The position numbers were made by a program, and so were the translations under genes. 64,000 nucleotides of DNA from JALCRY01 sp050946575 (GTDB lineage Bacteria > Bacillota > Clostridia > Peptostreptococcales > Anaerovoracaceae), in NCBI GenBank assembly GCA_050946575.1, contig JBMNVB010000006.1:28481-92480 (forward strand), read 5' to 3'. The notes under the pieces were generated by a model. The model ran no database searches, was not told the origin of the DNA, and saw only the letters and a list, made by a program, of their open reading frames with translations. Of the stretch, positions 36,382-48,385 are shown piece after piece (position 1 is the stretch's first letter; the number at the start of each line of letters is the position of its first letter).

Positions 36382-37146
36382 TTAAAATTTGCCGCGGTTC
36401 CTCATGCACATCTTCATACAATAGTCAATATGGTGCTTCATCGCCGCACTCGCCGTTTCCGGTATGCCTGACATTATACCCTCAAGTATCGTCATGTGCT
36501 GTGAACTCAGGATCGTGAATGTTTCACTGTTCTGATCCGGCGTAACGAATTCACTCGTACGCACCGACATATATCTCAGCATCGGACTTATGGAATCATA
36601 CATCTTTATCAGGAAACTGTTCGCCGACTGCTCTGCGATCGTTTTGTGGAATTCTATATCGATCAGCGGCACACGGGACATCCCGAAATTATTTCCGTAG
36701 ATTTTCGTTTCACGCGAAAATTCTGCCGCGAGTTCTCTGAGCCTGCCATCATCGACGAGACTGTGCCGCTCGGCGCACGCTTTCGCCGTCGCGCATTCAA
36801 GCGACTGCCTCGCGTAAAACAGATCCAGCATTTCTTCATTAGTTATGTCAAACACCTGATACGTCCGGTATTTTCCTTTTTTCCCGCTGTTCTCTATCAG
36901 AAATCCTTCTTTGACAAGCCGGTCTGTCGCCGTGCTCACAGGCGTGCCGCTGATATCCAGCCGCTCTGCGATACGCGAAACGTTCAGCTTTGTCCCCGCT
37001 TCAAAAGCGGATACGAGTATCGCCTCCTCGAGCATGTCATATACGATATCCGAAAGCTTCATGAACGGATTTTCTGACTGGATCTTCCTGATCCGCTCCG
37101 GATTTATTATTTTGTCAAGAGCCGGTGCATTATTCTCATTACTCAT
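36382..37146 (-). CDS. GntR-family regulator with FCD domain, copy 1
   Basis: A 254-residue FadR-subfamily regulator. The winged helix lies at about residues 30-95 (KLSDIVYDMLEEAILV ... SGTPVSTATDRLVKEGFL); the helical FCD ligand domain follows, with candidate metal histidines in DIEFHKTIAEQS, SSQHMTILEGI and MKHHIDYC. It is a close paralogue of the protein at 40989-41765; the two flank PFOR copy 2. Its promoter has a palindrome shared with the other regulator's operon, so auto- or cross-regulation is likely. The ligand may be a small carboxylate; this is inference. Confidence 0.9.
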   Translation of the reverse strand: MSNENNAPALDKIINPERIRKIQSENPFMKLSDIVYDMLEEAILVSAFEAGTKLNVSRIAERLDISGTPVSTATDRLVKEGFLIENSGKKGKYRTYQVFDITNEEMLDLFYARQSLECATAKACAERHSLVDDGRLRELAAEFSRETKIYGNNFGMSRVPLIDIEFHKTIAEQSANSFLIKMYDSISPMLRYMSVRTSEFVTPDQNSETFTILSSQHMTILEGIMSGIPETASAAMKHHIDYCMKMCMRNRGKF

Positions 37147-37174
37147 TTTCGTTCCCTTATCTTACTGTTTTCCG

Positions 37175-37197
37175 GCATCCGGATCATATTCGGATGC
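37175..37197. promoter_or_regulatory. Palindromic operator, copy A (GntR-1 promoter)
   Basis: GCATCC-N11-GGATGC, 23 bp, centred just downstream of the GntR-1 -10 box. The same arrangement occurs at 42342-42364. The placement fits a repressor site, probably for one or both GntR paralogues. Confidence 0.6.
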
Positions 37198-37208
37198 ATC
37201 CCACAAAA

Positions 37209-37238
37209 ATAATATAACGCGGGCGTCCGCACCGTCAA
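37209..37238 (-). promoter_or_regulatory. Promoter of GntR-1
   Basis: On the minus strand TTGACG (37238-37233), 18-bp spacer, TATTAT (37214-37209). About 60 bp including this promoter and the operator are nearly the same as at 42342-42403. Confidence 0.7.
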
Positions 37239-37410
37239 ACTTTTCCGCGCTTTTCATCTTCAAAAACGGGATAAACAAAAAACATTGCAAAAAGTTATCG
37301 CCCGAAACCAAAAATTTCACGCCTGCGCATTTTGAGTTTCAGATTCGACGTCATCGCCGTCCGAAAAATATAATATTGACCAGAAAATGATCAGAAGGAG
37401 GATCTGCAAA

Positions 37411-40917
<3,507 letters not shown>

Positions 40918-40941
40918 ACCCCGGCATTGTTCATAAACAGG

Positions 40942-40972
40942 AAGAGACGCGGCACGCACGCCGCGTCTCTTT
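40942..40972. terminator. Terminator between PFOR copy 2 and GntR-2
   Basis: AAGAGACGCGGC-ACGCAC-GCCGCGTCTCTT is a perfect 12-bp stem ending in a short T run, usable by both convergent genes. Confidence 0.8.
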
Positions 40973-40988
40973 GACTGCGAAAATATCA

Positions 40989-41765
40989 TTATTTATTATT
41001 TCTCCGGTTTATCAGTGCGACCTGCATGCTGTACTTGATGTGGATCTGCATCGCGGACCTCGCCGCCGCCGGCACGCCGGATTTTATCGCCTCGATGATC
41101 GCGTTATGCTGCGAGCTCAGCACCACAAATATATCCGGATCCGTCTCCGGCGCCGCGAACTCGCATGTCCTCACCGACGCGTATCTCAGCATCGGACTGA
41201 ACGCCTCGTACATTTTCAGCAGATATTTGTTATCGGACTGCTGCGCTATCAATGCGTGGAACTCTATGTCAAGGTCCGGCCGCAGGAGCGCGTCCGCCCT
41301 TCCGAGATTGTCCGCGTACTTGCGGATGCCCTGCTGAAAATCCTCCGCGAGCTTTTCAAGAGAATCCGTGTCTATCAGGCTGTGGCGTATCGCGCACGCC
41401 TCGGCCGCCTCGCATTCTATCGCTCTTCTTGCGGAAAAGAGATCGACAAGTTCGGAGTTCGTAATATCAAATACATGATAACTCTTGTATCTGCCGTTCT
41501 CCCCGCCCTTTTCAACGAGAAAGCCGTCCGTCACAAGCTGCTGTATCGCGCTGACGACCGGCGTACTGCTTATCTGAAGGCGGTCCGCTATCCTGGAAGC
41601 GTTCAGCTTCGTCCCCGCTTCGAGCGCGGAGACCAGGATCGCTTCTTCCAGCATCTCGTACACGATATCCGACACCTTCTTGAACGGATTCTTTTCATGT
41701 ATGGTCCGTATGCGTTCCGGGTCTATGATACTGTCCAATTCCGGCACATTCGTTCTGTTGCGCAT
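40989..41765 (-). CDS. GntR-family regulator with FCD domain, copy 2
   Basis: A 258-residue paralogue of the 36382-37146 protein. Long segments match almost word for word: the N-terminal PERIR, NPF and DIVYEMLEEAILVSALEAGT stretches, DIEFHALIAQQS and LSSQHNAIIEAIKSG. The DNA-binding helix differs slightly (ISSTPVVSAIQQLV against ISGTPVSTATDRLV). It lies 3 bp downstream of a phosphoribosyltransferase gene, so it is transcribed from that gene's promoter, which carries the shared operator. Confidence 0.9.
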   Translation of the reverse strand: MRNRTNVPELDSIIDPERIRTIHEKNPFKKVSDIVYEMLEEAILVSALEAGTKLNASRIADRLQISSTPVVSAIQQLVTDGFLVEKGGENGRYKSYHVFDITNSELVDLFSARRAIECEAAEACAIRHSLIDTDSLEKLAEDFQQGIRKYADNLGRADALLRPDLDIEFHALIAQQSDNKYLLKMYEAFSPMLRYASVRTCEFAAPETDPDIFVVLSSQHNAIIEAIKSGVPAAARSAMQIHIKYSMQVALINRRNNK

Positions 41766-41768
41766 TTA

Positions 41769-42323
41769 CTACCCCTTTATCGTCCCGTCCGGATTGAATA
41801 CCGGCAGTTTCTTCAGGACAGTGATATCTTCTCTTTCCATCGAATCGCCCTCGCCGAGCACCGCCATCTTTCCGACGATTTTACCGCCGGCCTTATCCAC
41901 AAGATACTCCATGGAGCGCAGCGACTGCCCCGTGCTGATTACGTCATCCACGATCAGCACACGTCTGCCCTTTATGCGGCTCACTTCCGCGCCGCCGATG
42001 CAGAGGTGCTGCATGTGCGCAGTCGTGATGGAATCGACTTCCGTCTCGATCAGGTCGTCCATATATACCTTCGCCGACTTGCGCGCTACGATATAGTCGT
42101 TCAGTCCGGCCTGCCTGCTCATCTCGTACACGAGCGGGATGCTCTTCGCCTCCGCCGTAAAGATGATGTCGAACTCCGGCGCTCTTTCAAGCAGTGCCGA
42201 GGCGCACGCCTTTGTGATCTCCACATCGCCGAACATAATGAACGCCGCGATATAAAGGTTGTCATTCACCGGGAACAGCGGCAGCCTGCGCTTCAGCCCG
42301 GCGATCTCCATTTCATATTCCAT
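41769..42323 (-). CDS. Phosphoribosyltransferase-family protein (adenine PRT-like)
   Basis: A 184-residue type I PRTase with the PRPP loop VLIVDDVISTGQSL. The FTAEAKSIPLVYEMSRQAG and ARKSAKVYM segments resemble the Apt/Xpt-like PRPP-binding proteins found in Firmicutes. The substrate is unknown: an adenine or guanine salvage role or a PRPP-sensing role is possible. ATG 42323 has AGGAAG upstream. It forms an operon with GntR-2 behind the operator-bearing promoter. Confidence 0.82.
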   Translation of the reverse strand: MEYEMEIAGLKRRLPLFPVNDNLYIAAFIMFGDVEITKACASALLERAPEFDIIFTAEAKSIPLVYEMSRQAGLNDYIVARKSAKVYMDDLIETEVDSITTAHMQHLCIGGAEVSRIKGRRVLIVDDVISTGQSLRSMEYLVDKAGGKIVGKMAVLGEGDSMEREDITVLKKLPVFNPDGTIKG

Positions 42324-42341
42324 TATTCTTCCTGCCTTCCC

Positions 42342-42364
42342 GCATCCTGATAATATTGGGATGC
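42342..42364. promoter_or_regulatory. Palindromic operator, copy B (PRTase-GntR-2 promoter)
   Basis: GCATCC-N11-GGATGC, 23 bp, between the -10 box and the ribosome-binding site. The inner bases GATAATATT against GATCATATT of copy A are almost identical. Confidence 0.6.
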
Positions 42365-42374
42365 ACACAACAAA

Positions 42375-42403
42375 ATAATATAACGGGGCGCCCGCACCGT
42401 CAA
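42375..42403 (-). promoter_or_regulatory. Promoter of the PRTase-GntR-2 operon
   Basis: On the minus strand TTGACG (42403-42398), 17-bp spacer, TATTAT (42380-42375). It is almost the same as the GntR-1 promoter. Confidence 0.7.
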
Positions 42404-42483
42404 ACATTTTTCCGGATATCAAAAAACAGGCGTCCCGCGAAGGTCAGTCTGTTTTTCTTCCGGTTCAAATGTTACATTTCCGC

Positions 42484-42726
42484 TTACATGTCTTTGAGCT
42501 TATCGATGCAGTTCCTGCAGATATTCTTTCCCATGATGTTACGGACCCCTTCCGCGCTTCCGCAGAAAATACAGGCTGGCTCATACTTCTTGAGCATGAT
42601 GCAGTCGTCGTCCACGTATATCTCGATAGGGTCCTTGATATTGATGTCGAGCGTCCTTCTGAGTTCAATAGGAAGAACGATCCTGCCGAGCTCATCCACT
42701 TTTCTTACGATGCCGGTAGCTTTCAT
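42484..42726 (-). CDS. AbrB/SpoVT-family transition-state regulator with zinc-ribbon tail
   Basis: An 80-residue protein. The N-terminal swapped-hairpin AbrB domain reads GIVRKVDELGRIVLPIELRR; the C-terminal part carries two CxxC pairs (CIFCGS and ICRNC) that probably bind zinc. AbrB proteins repress stationary-phase genes in Firmicutes. The second of two ATGs (42726) was chosen: the first directly abuts GGAGG, while this one has a normal 7-base spacing. It may be AbrB itself or one of several paralogues. Confidence 0.9.
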   Translation of the reverse strand: MKATGIVRKVDELGRIVLPIELRRTLDINIKDPIEIYVDDDCIMLKKYEPACIFCGSAEGVRNIMGKNICRNCIDKLKDM

Positions 42727-42881
42727 TTTCATCCTCCGATCATAGTTGGTCAGGTGCGTTCCCGCTGCAGTAACGATTATATAAATCTGGTACTATTTTA
42801 CAGTATCAGTATTGCACAAAAACCCGCTCCTGTCAACAGATTCGCGCACTGACAGCCCGAAAACTGTCCGAAACGATCACG

Positions 42882-44294
42882 CTACTGCCTGAACGTCACG
42901 ATAAACTCCGAACCCTTTCCCGGTTCGCTCTCGACGCGCAGCCTCGCGTTGTGGATCATCGCCGCGTGCTTCACGATCGAAAGACCGAGGCCGGTGCCCC
43001 CGACTTCCTTCGATCTGCTCTTGTCGACGCGGTAAAACCGCTCGAAAACACGGTCCTGTGAATCCTCGGGTATCCCGATGCCCGTGTCCTTCACTCTGAT
43101 CTGTGTGATCACATCATTTTCGGTGAACTTCTCCTCGCCGTACCTGTCCCTTGCGATAATATCCGGGAACATCGAAGGGCTGCCCTGCTTCAGGGTGACA
43201 TCGACGCGGCCTCCGTCGTGATTGTATTTTATAGCGTTGTCGCACAGATTATATATGATGCTGTAAAGCTGCTGCGGAACGCCGCGGATCACTATGCTCT
43301 CCGGTTCGCTCTTCAGTTCGACATGCACATTCGCGCTTTCCGCAGCGGGAGCGAGACTGTCTATCGCGTTCGCCGCGATCTTGCTCAGATCGCACTGCTC
43401 CTTCACCGCTTCATTGCCTGTGCTGTCGAGCCGCGTAAGGTCGATGATGTCCTCGACGAGTTTCGTCAGGCGTCCTGATTCAGTACGTATTTTGCCGGTA
43501 AAGTCCTTTACGTCCTGCTCGCGCACCATACCGTTCTCGAGAAGCTCCGCGTAGCCCGAGATCGCATGCAGCGGCGTCTTGAGCTCGTGCGAGACGTTCG
43601 CCGTGAATTCCTGGCGTATCATGGCGGTCCTCTCGATTTCCGACCTGTCCTTTTTCAGCTGCTTCTGCTGTCTGTCTATCCTTATGAGCAGCGGCCTTAT
43701 CTCGCTGTAATCCTCGTTATCGATGTAATCCTCCGGTCTTCCGGGATCGATGCTGTTTATCGGTCCCGTGATCTTTGCCGCCGCCCGCGATGCCAGGAAC
43801 AGTGACAGTCCGATCGCGAGCACGATCATTACCACGAGCGGGAACGCGAATTTAATGAGCATCCCCAGGACCGACATCTGGTCGGCCGAAAGCCGTATGA
43901 CGCTTCCGTCATCAAGGCGCTGGGCCTCATAATACAGTTTCTTCGACATCGTATCGGAATATCTGCTGCTTTCGCCGTATCCGCTTTTCAGGGCCTCGCT
44001 CACTTCTTCCCTGTTCTTATGGTTGCCCAGTTTCGAAGCATCCGTCTGGTTGTCATACAGCACGGTCCCGTCCTTCACGATCCACGTCACGCGATAATCT
44101 CCGGTATCAAGACTCTCAAGATAACTCCTGCCGGACATCTCGACGCCGCGCGCCGCGAGCCCGGTCTCGCTTTTAAGCTGCTGGACCTGTTCCTGCGAAA
44201 AATGCTGGTATGAAACGCCTAAAATGATGACCAGAGAACAGAGGAAAACGATGAGAGCGGCTCCGCATATCGATCTGAATATACGTTTCTCCAT
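42882..44294 (-). CDS. phoR: PhoR-type sensor histidine kinase
   Basis: A 470-residue membrane kinase: TM1 at about residues 8-30, an extracytoplasmic sensor, TM2 at about 145-167, a HAMP-like linker, HisKA with the phosphorylated His in VSHELKTPL and HATPase_c with DTGIGIP and GGTGLGLSIV. It starts immediately after the response-regulator stop (TAGATG), with GGAGG overlapping the end of that gene. The adjacent phoU-pst genes make phosphate sensing the best assignment. Confidence 0.92.
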   Translation of the reverse strand: MEKRIFRSICGAALIVFLCSLVIILGVSYQHFSQEQVQQLKSETGLAARGVEMSGRSYLESLDTGDYRVTWIVKDGTVLYDNQTDASKLGNHKNREEVSEALKSGYGESSRYSDTMSKKLYYEAQRLDDGSVIRLSADQMSVLGMLIKFAFPLVVMIVLAIGLSLFLASRAAAKITGPINSIDPGRPEDYIDNEDYSEIRPLLIRIDRQQKQLKKDRSEIERTAMIRQEFTANVSHELKTPLHAISGYAELLENGMVREQDVKDFTGKIRTESGRLTKLVEDIIDLTRLDSTGNEAVKEQCDLSKIAANAIDSLAPAAESANVHVELKSEPESIVIRGVPQQLYSIIYNLCDNAIKYNHDGGRVDVTLKQGSPSMFPDIIARDRYGEEKFTENDVITQIRVKDTGIGIPEDSQDRVFERFYRVDKSRSKEVGGTGLGLSIVKHAAMIHNARLRVESEPGKGSEFIVTFRQ

Positions 44295-44960
44295 CTATTC
44301 CTCCATTTTATAGCCGACGCCGCGCACAGTCTTGATAAGACTCCCGCTGTCGCCGAGTTTCGTCCTGAGCGTCCCTATATGAACGTCGACAGTTCTCGTT
44401 TCGCCGACGAAATCCACGCCCCATACCGACTGCAGCAATGCTTCCCTCGTATAGACGTGGCCGATGTTTTCCATGAAAAGCTTGAGGAGCTGGTATTCCT
44501 TCAGCGTCAGCGCCACGGGCTTCCCCTTCTCCTTGACCGAATGCCGCTCCGAATCAAGGACCACATCGCCGTACGCAAGAAGCGCGGGCACGGATCGCTG
44601 TGTCCTTCTCAGCACCGCCTTTATCCGGGAGACCATCTCCATCATGCCGAACGGCTTCGACAGATAGTCGTCCGCACCGCTGTCGAGTCCGGTGACTTTA
44701 TCTATCTCGCTGTCTTTCGCCGTAGCCATGATGACGGGAATGTCCTGCGTCACGGGAGATGATCTGAGCCTCTTCAGGATGCTTATTCCGTCCTCGCCCG
44801 GCAGCATGATATCGAGCACCACAAGATCGGGAATATTATGCTTCATCGCTTCCCAGAACGGTTCACTGTCCGGAAAGCCCGTAGCTTCGAATCCCGATAC
44901 TTTAAGCGTGTAGACCATAAGATCCCTTATACTGCTGTCATCTTCCACACAAAAAATCAT
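44295..44960 (-). CDS. phoP: PhoB/PhoP-type response regulator
   Basis: A 221-residue OmpR-family regulator: receiver domain with acidic pocket EDD, phosphorylation site Asp50 (VVLDIMLPGEDG) and Lys103-type switch region KPFGMMEM, then a winged-helix DNA-binding domain ending RTVDVHIGTLRTKLG ... TVRGVGYKME. It has its own promoter just after phoU, in addition to likely read-through from the pst operon. Confidence 0.93.
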   Translation of the reverse strand: MIFCVEDDSSIRDLMVYTLKVSGFEATGFPDSEPFWEAMKHNIPDLVVLDIMLPGEDGISILKRLRSSPVTQDIPVIMATAKDSEIDKVTGLDSGADDYLSKPFGMMEMVSRIKAVLRRTQRSVPALLAYGDVVLDSERHSVKEKGKPVALTLKEYQLLKLFMENIGHVYTREALLQSVWGVDFVGETRTVDVHIGTLRTKLGDSGSLIKTVRGVGYKMEE

Positions 44961-44981
44961 GCTGTCACTCCCTTTACAATA

Positions 44982-45010
44982 ATATTACATGCTGACAAGT
45001 ATCCAATCAA
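44982..45010 (-). promoter_or_regulatory. Promoter of phoP-phoR
   Basis: On the minus strand TTGATT (45010-45005), 17-bp spacer, TAATAT (44987-44982). The -35 box overlaps the phoU stop codon. Confidence 0.6.
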
Positions 45011-45690
45011 TCCTTTTTGTGCTCCCTTATGTATTCTTCCTTCCATTCCTGACTCATATGAACGCCGCGTATCGCGTATTCCGTCCACTCAGCGATATTC
45101 ACCGCATGGTCGCCGATACGCTCGCAGTACTTAGCGATCATCATGAGGTCCAGGCAGACTGTCGGATCGAAATTCACGTCCCTGATCATGACAACGAGCT
45201 TTTCACGTATCTGCTCGAAATACTGATCTACCGTATCGTCCTCCTTCATGACCTGATACGCGAGATCGAGATCCTTATCCGCGAACGCGCGGATCACATC
45301 ATTGAGCATGTCGCTCAGGATCTCCGCCATGGCATTGAAGTCATCGGCAAGTCCGTTCGTCCTGCCGCCGACGAATTTCGCGATGTCCGCGATATCCGCC
45401 GCGTGATCCCCGATACGCTCCATGTCTGTTATAAGCTTGAGGACCGAAGACACCTGAAGCATGTCGTGCGCAACCGGATGCTGTTTCAGCATGATGCGGA
45501 AGCACATGTTTTCGATCTCCCGCTCTTTCTGATCTATCTCGCGATCGGTATCCACGACCTCATCCAGAAGGCGCTCATCACTTTCCTCGAGTCCCCTGAA
45601 TACTTTCACGATAGCCGTTTCGCAAAGGTTCCCCATTCTTATGAGCTCCGCGTTCATCTTGGCCAGATCTTCATCAAATTTTATTCTCAT
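45007..45690 (-). CDS. phoU: Phosphate signalling protein PhoU
   Basis: A 227-residue all-helical protein with two PhoU repeats, each with a metal-cluster motif (ITDMERIGDHAADIADIA and MIAKYCERIGDHAVNIAEW). It links Pst transporter state to PhoR activity. ATG 45690 follows AGGAGG. It is last in the pstS-C-A-B-phoU order; an 18-bp palindrome lies between pstB and phoU. Confidence 0.96.
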   Translation of the reverse strand: MRIKFDEDLAKMNAELIRMGNLCETAIVKVFRGLEESDERLLDEVVDTDREIDQKEREIENMCFRIMLKQHPVAHDMLQVSSVLKLITDMERIGDHAADIADIAKFVGGRTNGLADDFNAMAEILSDMLNDVIRAFADKDLDLAYQVMKEDDTVDQYFEQIREKLVVMIRDVNFDPTVCLDLMMIAKYCERIGDHAVNIAEWTEYAIRGVHMSQEWKEEYIREHKKD

Positions 45691-45740
45691 TATTTCCTCC
45701 TTGAACAGGCGAAAACTTTCCCCGCCCCGAAGATATACAG

Positions 45741-45758
45741 GCATCAATGCATTGATGC
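45741..45758. repeat. Perfect 18-bp palindrome between pstB and phoU
   Basis: GCATCAATGCATTGATGC is its own reverse complement and contains two overlapping opposite copies of the over-represented octamer ATCAATGC. No T tract follows. Confidence 0.7.
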
Positions 45759-45759
45759 A

Positions 45760-46515
45760 TCAGCCGAATCTTCCTGTTATATATTCTTCCGTTTTCTTGT
45801 TCGACGGCGTCGAGAACAGTTTCTCCGTGTTGTCGAATTCGATCATCTCGCCGAGCAGGAAGAATGCCGTTTCGTCAGCGACACGCAGCGCCTGCTGCAT
45901 GTTATGTGTGACCATTATTATCGTGTATTCTTTTTTGAGGTCCATGACCAGTTCCTCGATCTTCCCCGTCGAGATCGGGTCGAGCGCACTCGTCGCCTCG
46001 TCCATGAGCAGCACTTCCGGTTCGACCGCGAGGGCCCTCGCGATGCACAGACGCTGCTGCTGCCCGCCGGACAGGCCGAGCGCGTTTTTCTTGAGTCTGT
46101 CTTTCAGTTCGTCCCAGATGGCCGCGCCGCGCAGAGACTTCTCCACGATCTCGTCCAGCTGATCCTTCTTTTTGATCCCGTGCGTTTTCGGCCCGTACGC
46201 GATATTGTCATATATGCTCATCGGGAACGGGTTCGCCTTCTGGAACACCATGCCGACGCGCTTTCTCAGCACGTTCACATCGCACTCCGGAGCGTATATA
46301 TCCTCGCCGTCAAGCGTTACCGTCCCGTCTATCCTGCAGTTTTCTATCAGATCGTTCATCCTGTTGAGGGTCTTGAGAAGTGTCGATTTTCCGCAGCCCG
46401 ACGGACCGATGAAAGCCGTTATCTGATTCGCCGGTATATCCATGTTGATGTTTGTCAATGCCTCAAAATCACCGTAATGGAGATACAGGTCCTTGATTCC
46501 GATTTTTGTAGCCAT
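45760..46515 (-). CDS. pstB: Phosphate ABC transporter ATP-binding protein
   Basis: A 251-residue ABC ATPase with Walker A GPSGCGKST, signature LSGGQQQRLCIARAL, Walker B VLLMDEATSALD and H-loop ITMVTHN-type (IIMVTHN). The residues around the signature are those of PstB. ATG 46515 was chosen on its AGGAAGG. It powers phosphate uptake through PstC/PstA. Confidence 0.97.
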   Translation of the reverse strand: MATKIGIKDLYLHYGDFEALTNINMDIPANQITAFIGPSGCGKSTLLKTLNRMNDLIENCRIDGTVTLDGEDIYAPECDVNVLRKRVGMVFQKANPFPMSIYDNIAYGPKTHGIKKKDQLDEIVEKSLRGAAIWDELKDRLKKNALGLSGGQQQRLCIARALAVEPEVLLMDEATSALDPISTGKIEELVMDLKKEYTIIMVTHNMQQALRVADETAFFLLGEMIEFDNTEKLFSTPSNKKTEEYITGRFG

Positions 46516-46538
46516 AATTTTCCTTCCTCGCTTCAAAC

Positions 46539-47414
46539 CTATTTCTGATCATCTTCACCGGTGTCTCCCGCGGCGTTCTTCGCGATCTTCTTCGCGGCGC
46601 GGTCCGACGCGGCATTGATCAGTATCACTACTATCAGCAGTACAACTGCCGTGGCGTATGCCTGATTCATGTACAAACCTTCCGAAAGCAGTTCATACAT
46701 GTGCACCGACAGCGTCCTTCCTGAATGGAACAGGCCTTTTGCTATTCCGGTGACGGCGCCGGCCGTGTAGATCAATGCAGCCGTTTCGCCCACGATACGT
46801 CCGATGCCCAGGATGATTCCGGAGAAGATCCCCGGCATTGCTGTCGGGATGACTATGCGGAACACTGTCCTCAGCTTCCCCGCGCCGAGCCCGTAGCTTC
46901 CTTCGCGGTATGAATCCGGCACCGCGCGGAGCGCTTCCTCCGTCGTTCTCATTATTACGGGCAGTATCATCATCGCGAGCGTGAGCACTCCGGCTATGAG
47001 CGACAGCCCCCAGCCGAGCGCTACCACGAAGAACAGGAAGCCGAACAGGCCGAATACGATCGACGGTATGCCCTGCAGCGTTTCAGTCGTGATCCTCACG
47101 ACGCGCACCAGCGGATTGTTGCTGCCCGCGTATTCCACGAGGAACACGGCGGAGAACACTCCGAGCGGCACTGCTATGAGAAGCGTGAACGCCGTCATGA
47201 TTATCGTGTTTATTATCGCCGGCATCATCGAGACGTTTTCCGTCGTGTACTTCCAGGCGAACTGCTCGAGCGTGATGTTCGGTATGCCCTTGATCATAAT
47301 ATATCCGACAAGGAACACGAGTATCAGGACAGTGATCGCGGCCGCCAAATATACGAGGATCCTCAGAACGAGCGACCCCTTATGGTTCTTGTACTTATCC
47401 ATTGAACTATTCAT
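46539..47414 (-). CDS. pstA: Phosphate ABC transporter permease PstA
   Basis: A 291-residue permease with six membrane helices and the EAA loop (EEALRAVPDSYREGSYGLGAGKLRTVF). It overlaps pstC by 8 bp. The C-terminus is charged (GDTGEDDQ). Confidence 0.95.
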   Translation of the reverse strand: MNSSMDKYKNHKGSLVLRILVYLAAAITVLILVFLVGYIMIKGIPNITLEQFAWKYTTENVSMMPAIINTIIMTAFTLLIAVPLGVFSAVFLVEYAGSNNPLVRVVRITTETLQGIPSIVFGLFGFLFFVVALGWGLSLIAGVLTLAMMILPVIMRTTEEALRAVPDSYREGSYGLGAGKLRTVFRIVIPTAMPGIFSGIILGIGRIVGETAALIYTAGAVTGIAKGLFHSGRTLSVHMYELLSEGLYMNQAYATAVVLLIVVILINAASDRAAKKIAKNAAGDTGEDDQK

Positions 47415-48267
47415 CGAGCCCGCTCCTTTCCTTCGCCAGACTGAACAGCAGATTGATTATCAGTATGAATACGAACAATACTACCGCTGTCGCTATCAGC
47501 GCTTCCCTGTGCAGGCCGGTGGCGTATCCCATCTCGAGCACGATGTTCGTCGTCATCGTTCGTGCTCCGGAAAGTATGCTCTGAGGCATGATCGCCTGAT
47601 TTCCGATTACTATCGATACGGCAAGCGTCTCGCCTATGGCGCGTCCCACGCCGAGTATGACCGCAGCCGTTATACCCGATTTGGCCGCCGGAAGTATCGT
47701 CCTGAATACGGCCGCCTCATGTGTCGCTCCCAATGCGAGCGATCCTTCATAGTACGATTCCGGCACGGCTCTTATCGATGATTCAGATACTGTGATGATC
47801 GTCGGAAGGATCATGATGCCGAGCATGATCGACGCCGCGAGTATGCTCTTGCCGGACGTTCCGGACGCGCTCTGTATCCATGGCACGATCACTACGAGTC
47901 CGAAGAAGCCGTAGACGATGGACGGTATGCCCGCGAGCAGATCGATGGCCGGCTTCAGGATCTTGTGCAGTCTGTCGTCAGCGAATTTTGCCATGTAAGT
48001 CGCGCAGAATATACCGATAGGCACTCCCAGTATGACCGCTCCGATAGTTACATAGATACTGCCGACGATCATCGGGAGTATTTCGTAAATGTTCTGGATA
48101 GGAGCCCATGTCGTGCCCGTCAGGAATTTCACCACTCCGATCTTCATCATAGCCGGAACGCCGTTCCCGAATATGAATATGCATATCAGCAGGACCGCTA
48201 CGATAGAGACGCAGGCCGCCACCAGAAACACATATTTCATGATCTTTTCTTTGACTATGCTGTTCAT
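47407..48267 (-). CDS. pstC: Phosphate ABC transporter permease PstC
   Basis: A 286-residue permease with six helices and the matching EAA loop (ESSIRAVPESYYEGSLALGATHEAAVF). ATG 48267 follows GGAGGG; in-frame sequence further upstream lacks a start signal. It partners PstA. Confidence 0.95.
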   Translation of the reverse strand: MNSIVKEKIMKYVFLVAACVSIVAVLLICIFIFGNGVPAMMKIGVVKFLTGTTWAPIQNIYEILPMIVGSIYVTIGAVILGVPIGIFCATYMAKFADDRLHKILKPAIDLLAGIPSIVYGFFGLVVIVPWIQSASGTSGKSILAASIMLGIMILPTIITVSESSIRAVPESYYEGSLALGATHEAAVFRTILPAAKSGITAAVILGVGRAIGETLAVSIVIGNQAIMPQSILSGARTMTTNIVLEMGYATGLHREALIATAVVLFVFILIINLLFSLAKERSGLDE

Positions 48268-48385
48268 TCTCCCTCCTCTTACATACGCCGAAAGCAATGC
48301 GAGTGCCATTGTACCCGCATTGCTGTAAGTGCCGCGCACTCCCGGCGTCGACGTCTTTAACAACTGTCGAAATTGCTGTCATTAT

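Noticed and set aside
44989..46548. 519-codon plus-strand frame
   Set aside because: Antisense to phoU and pstB.
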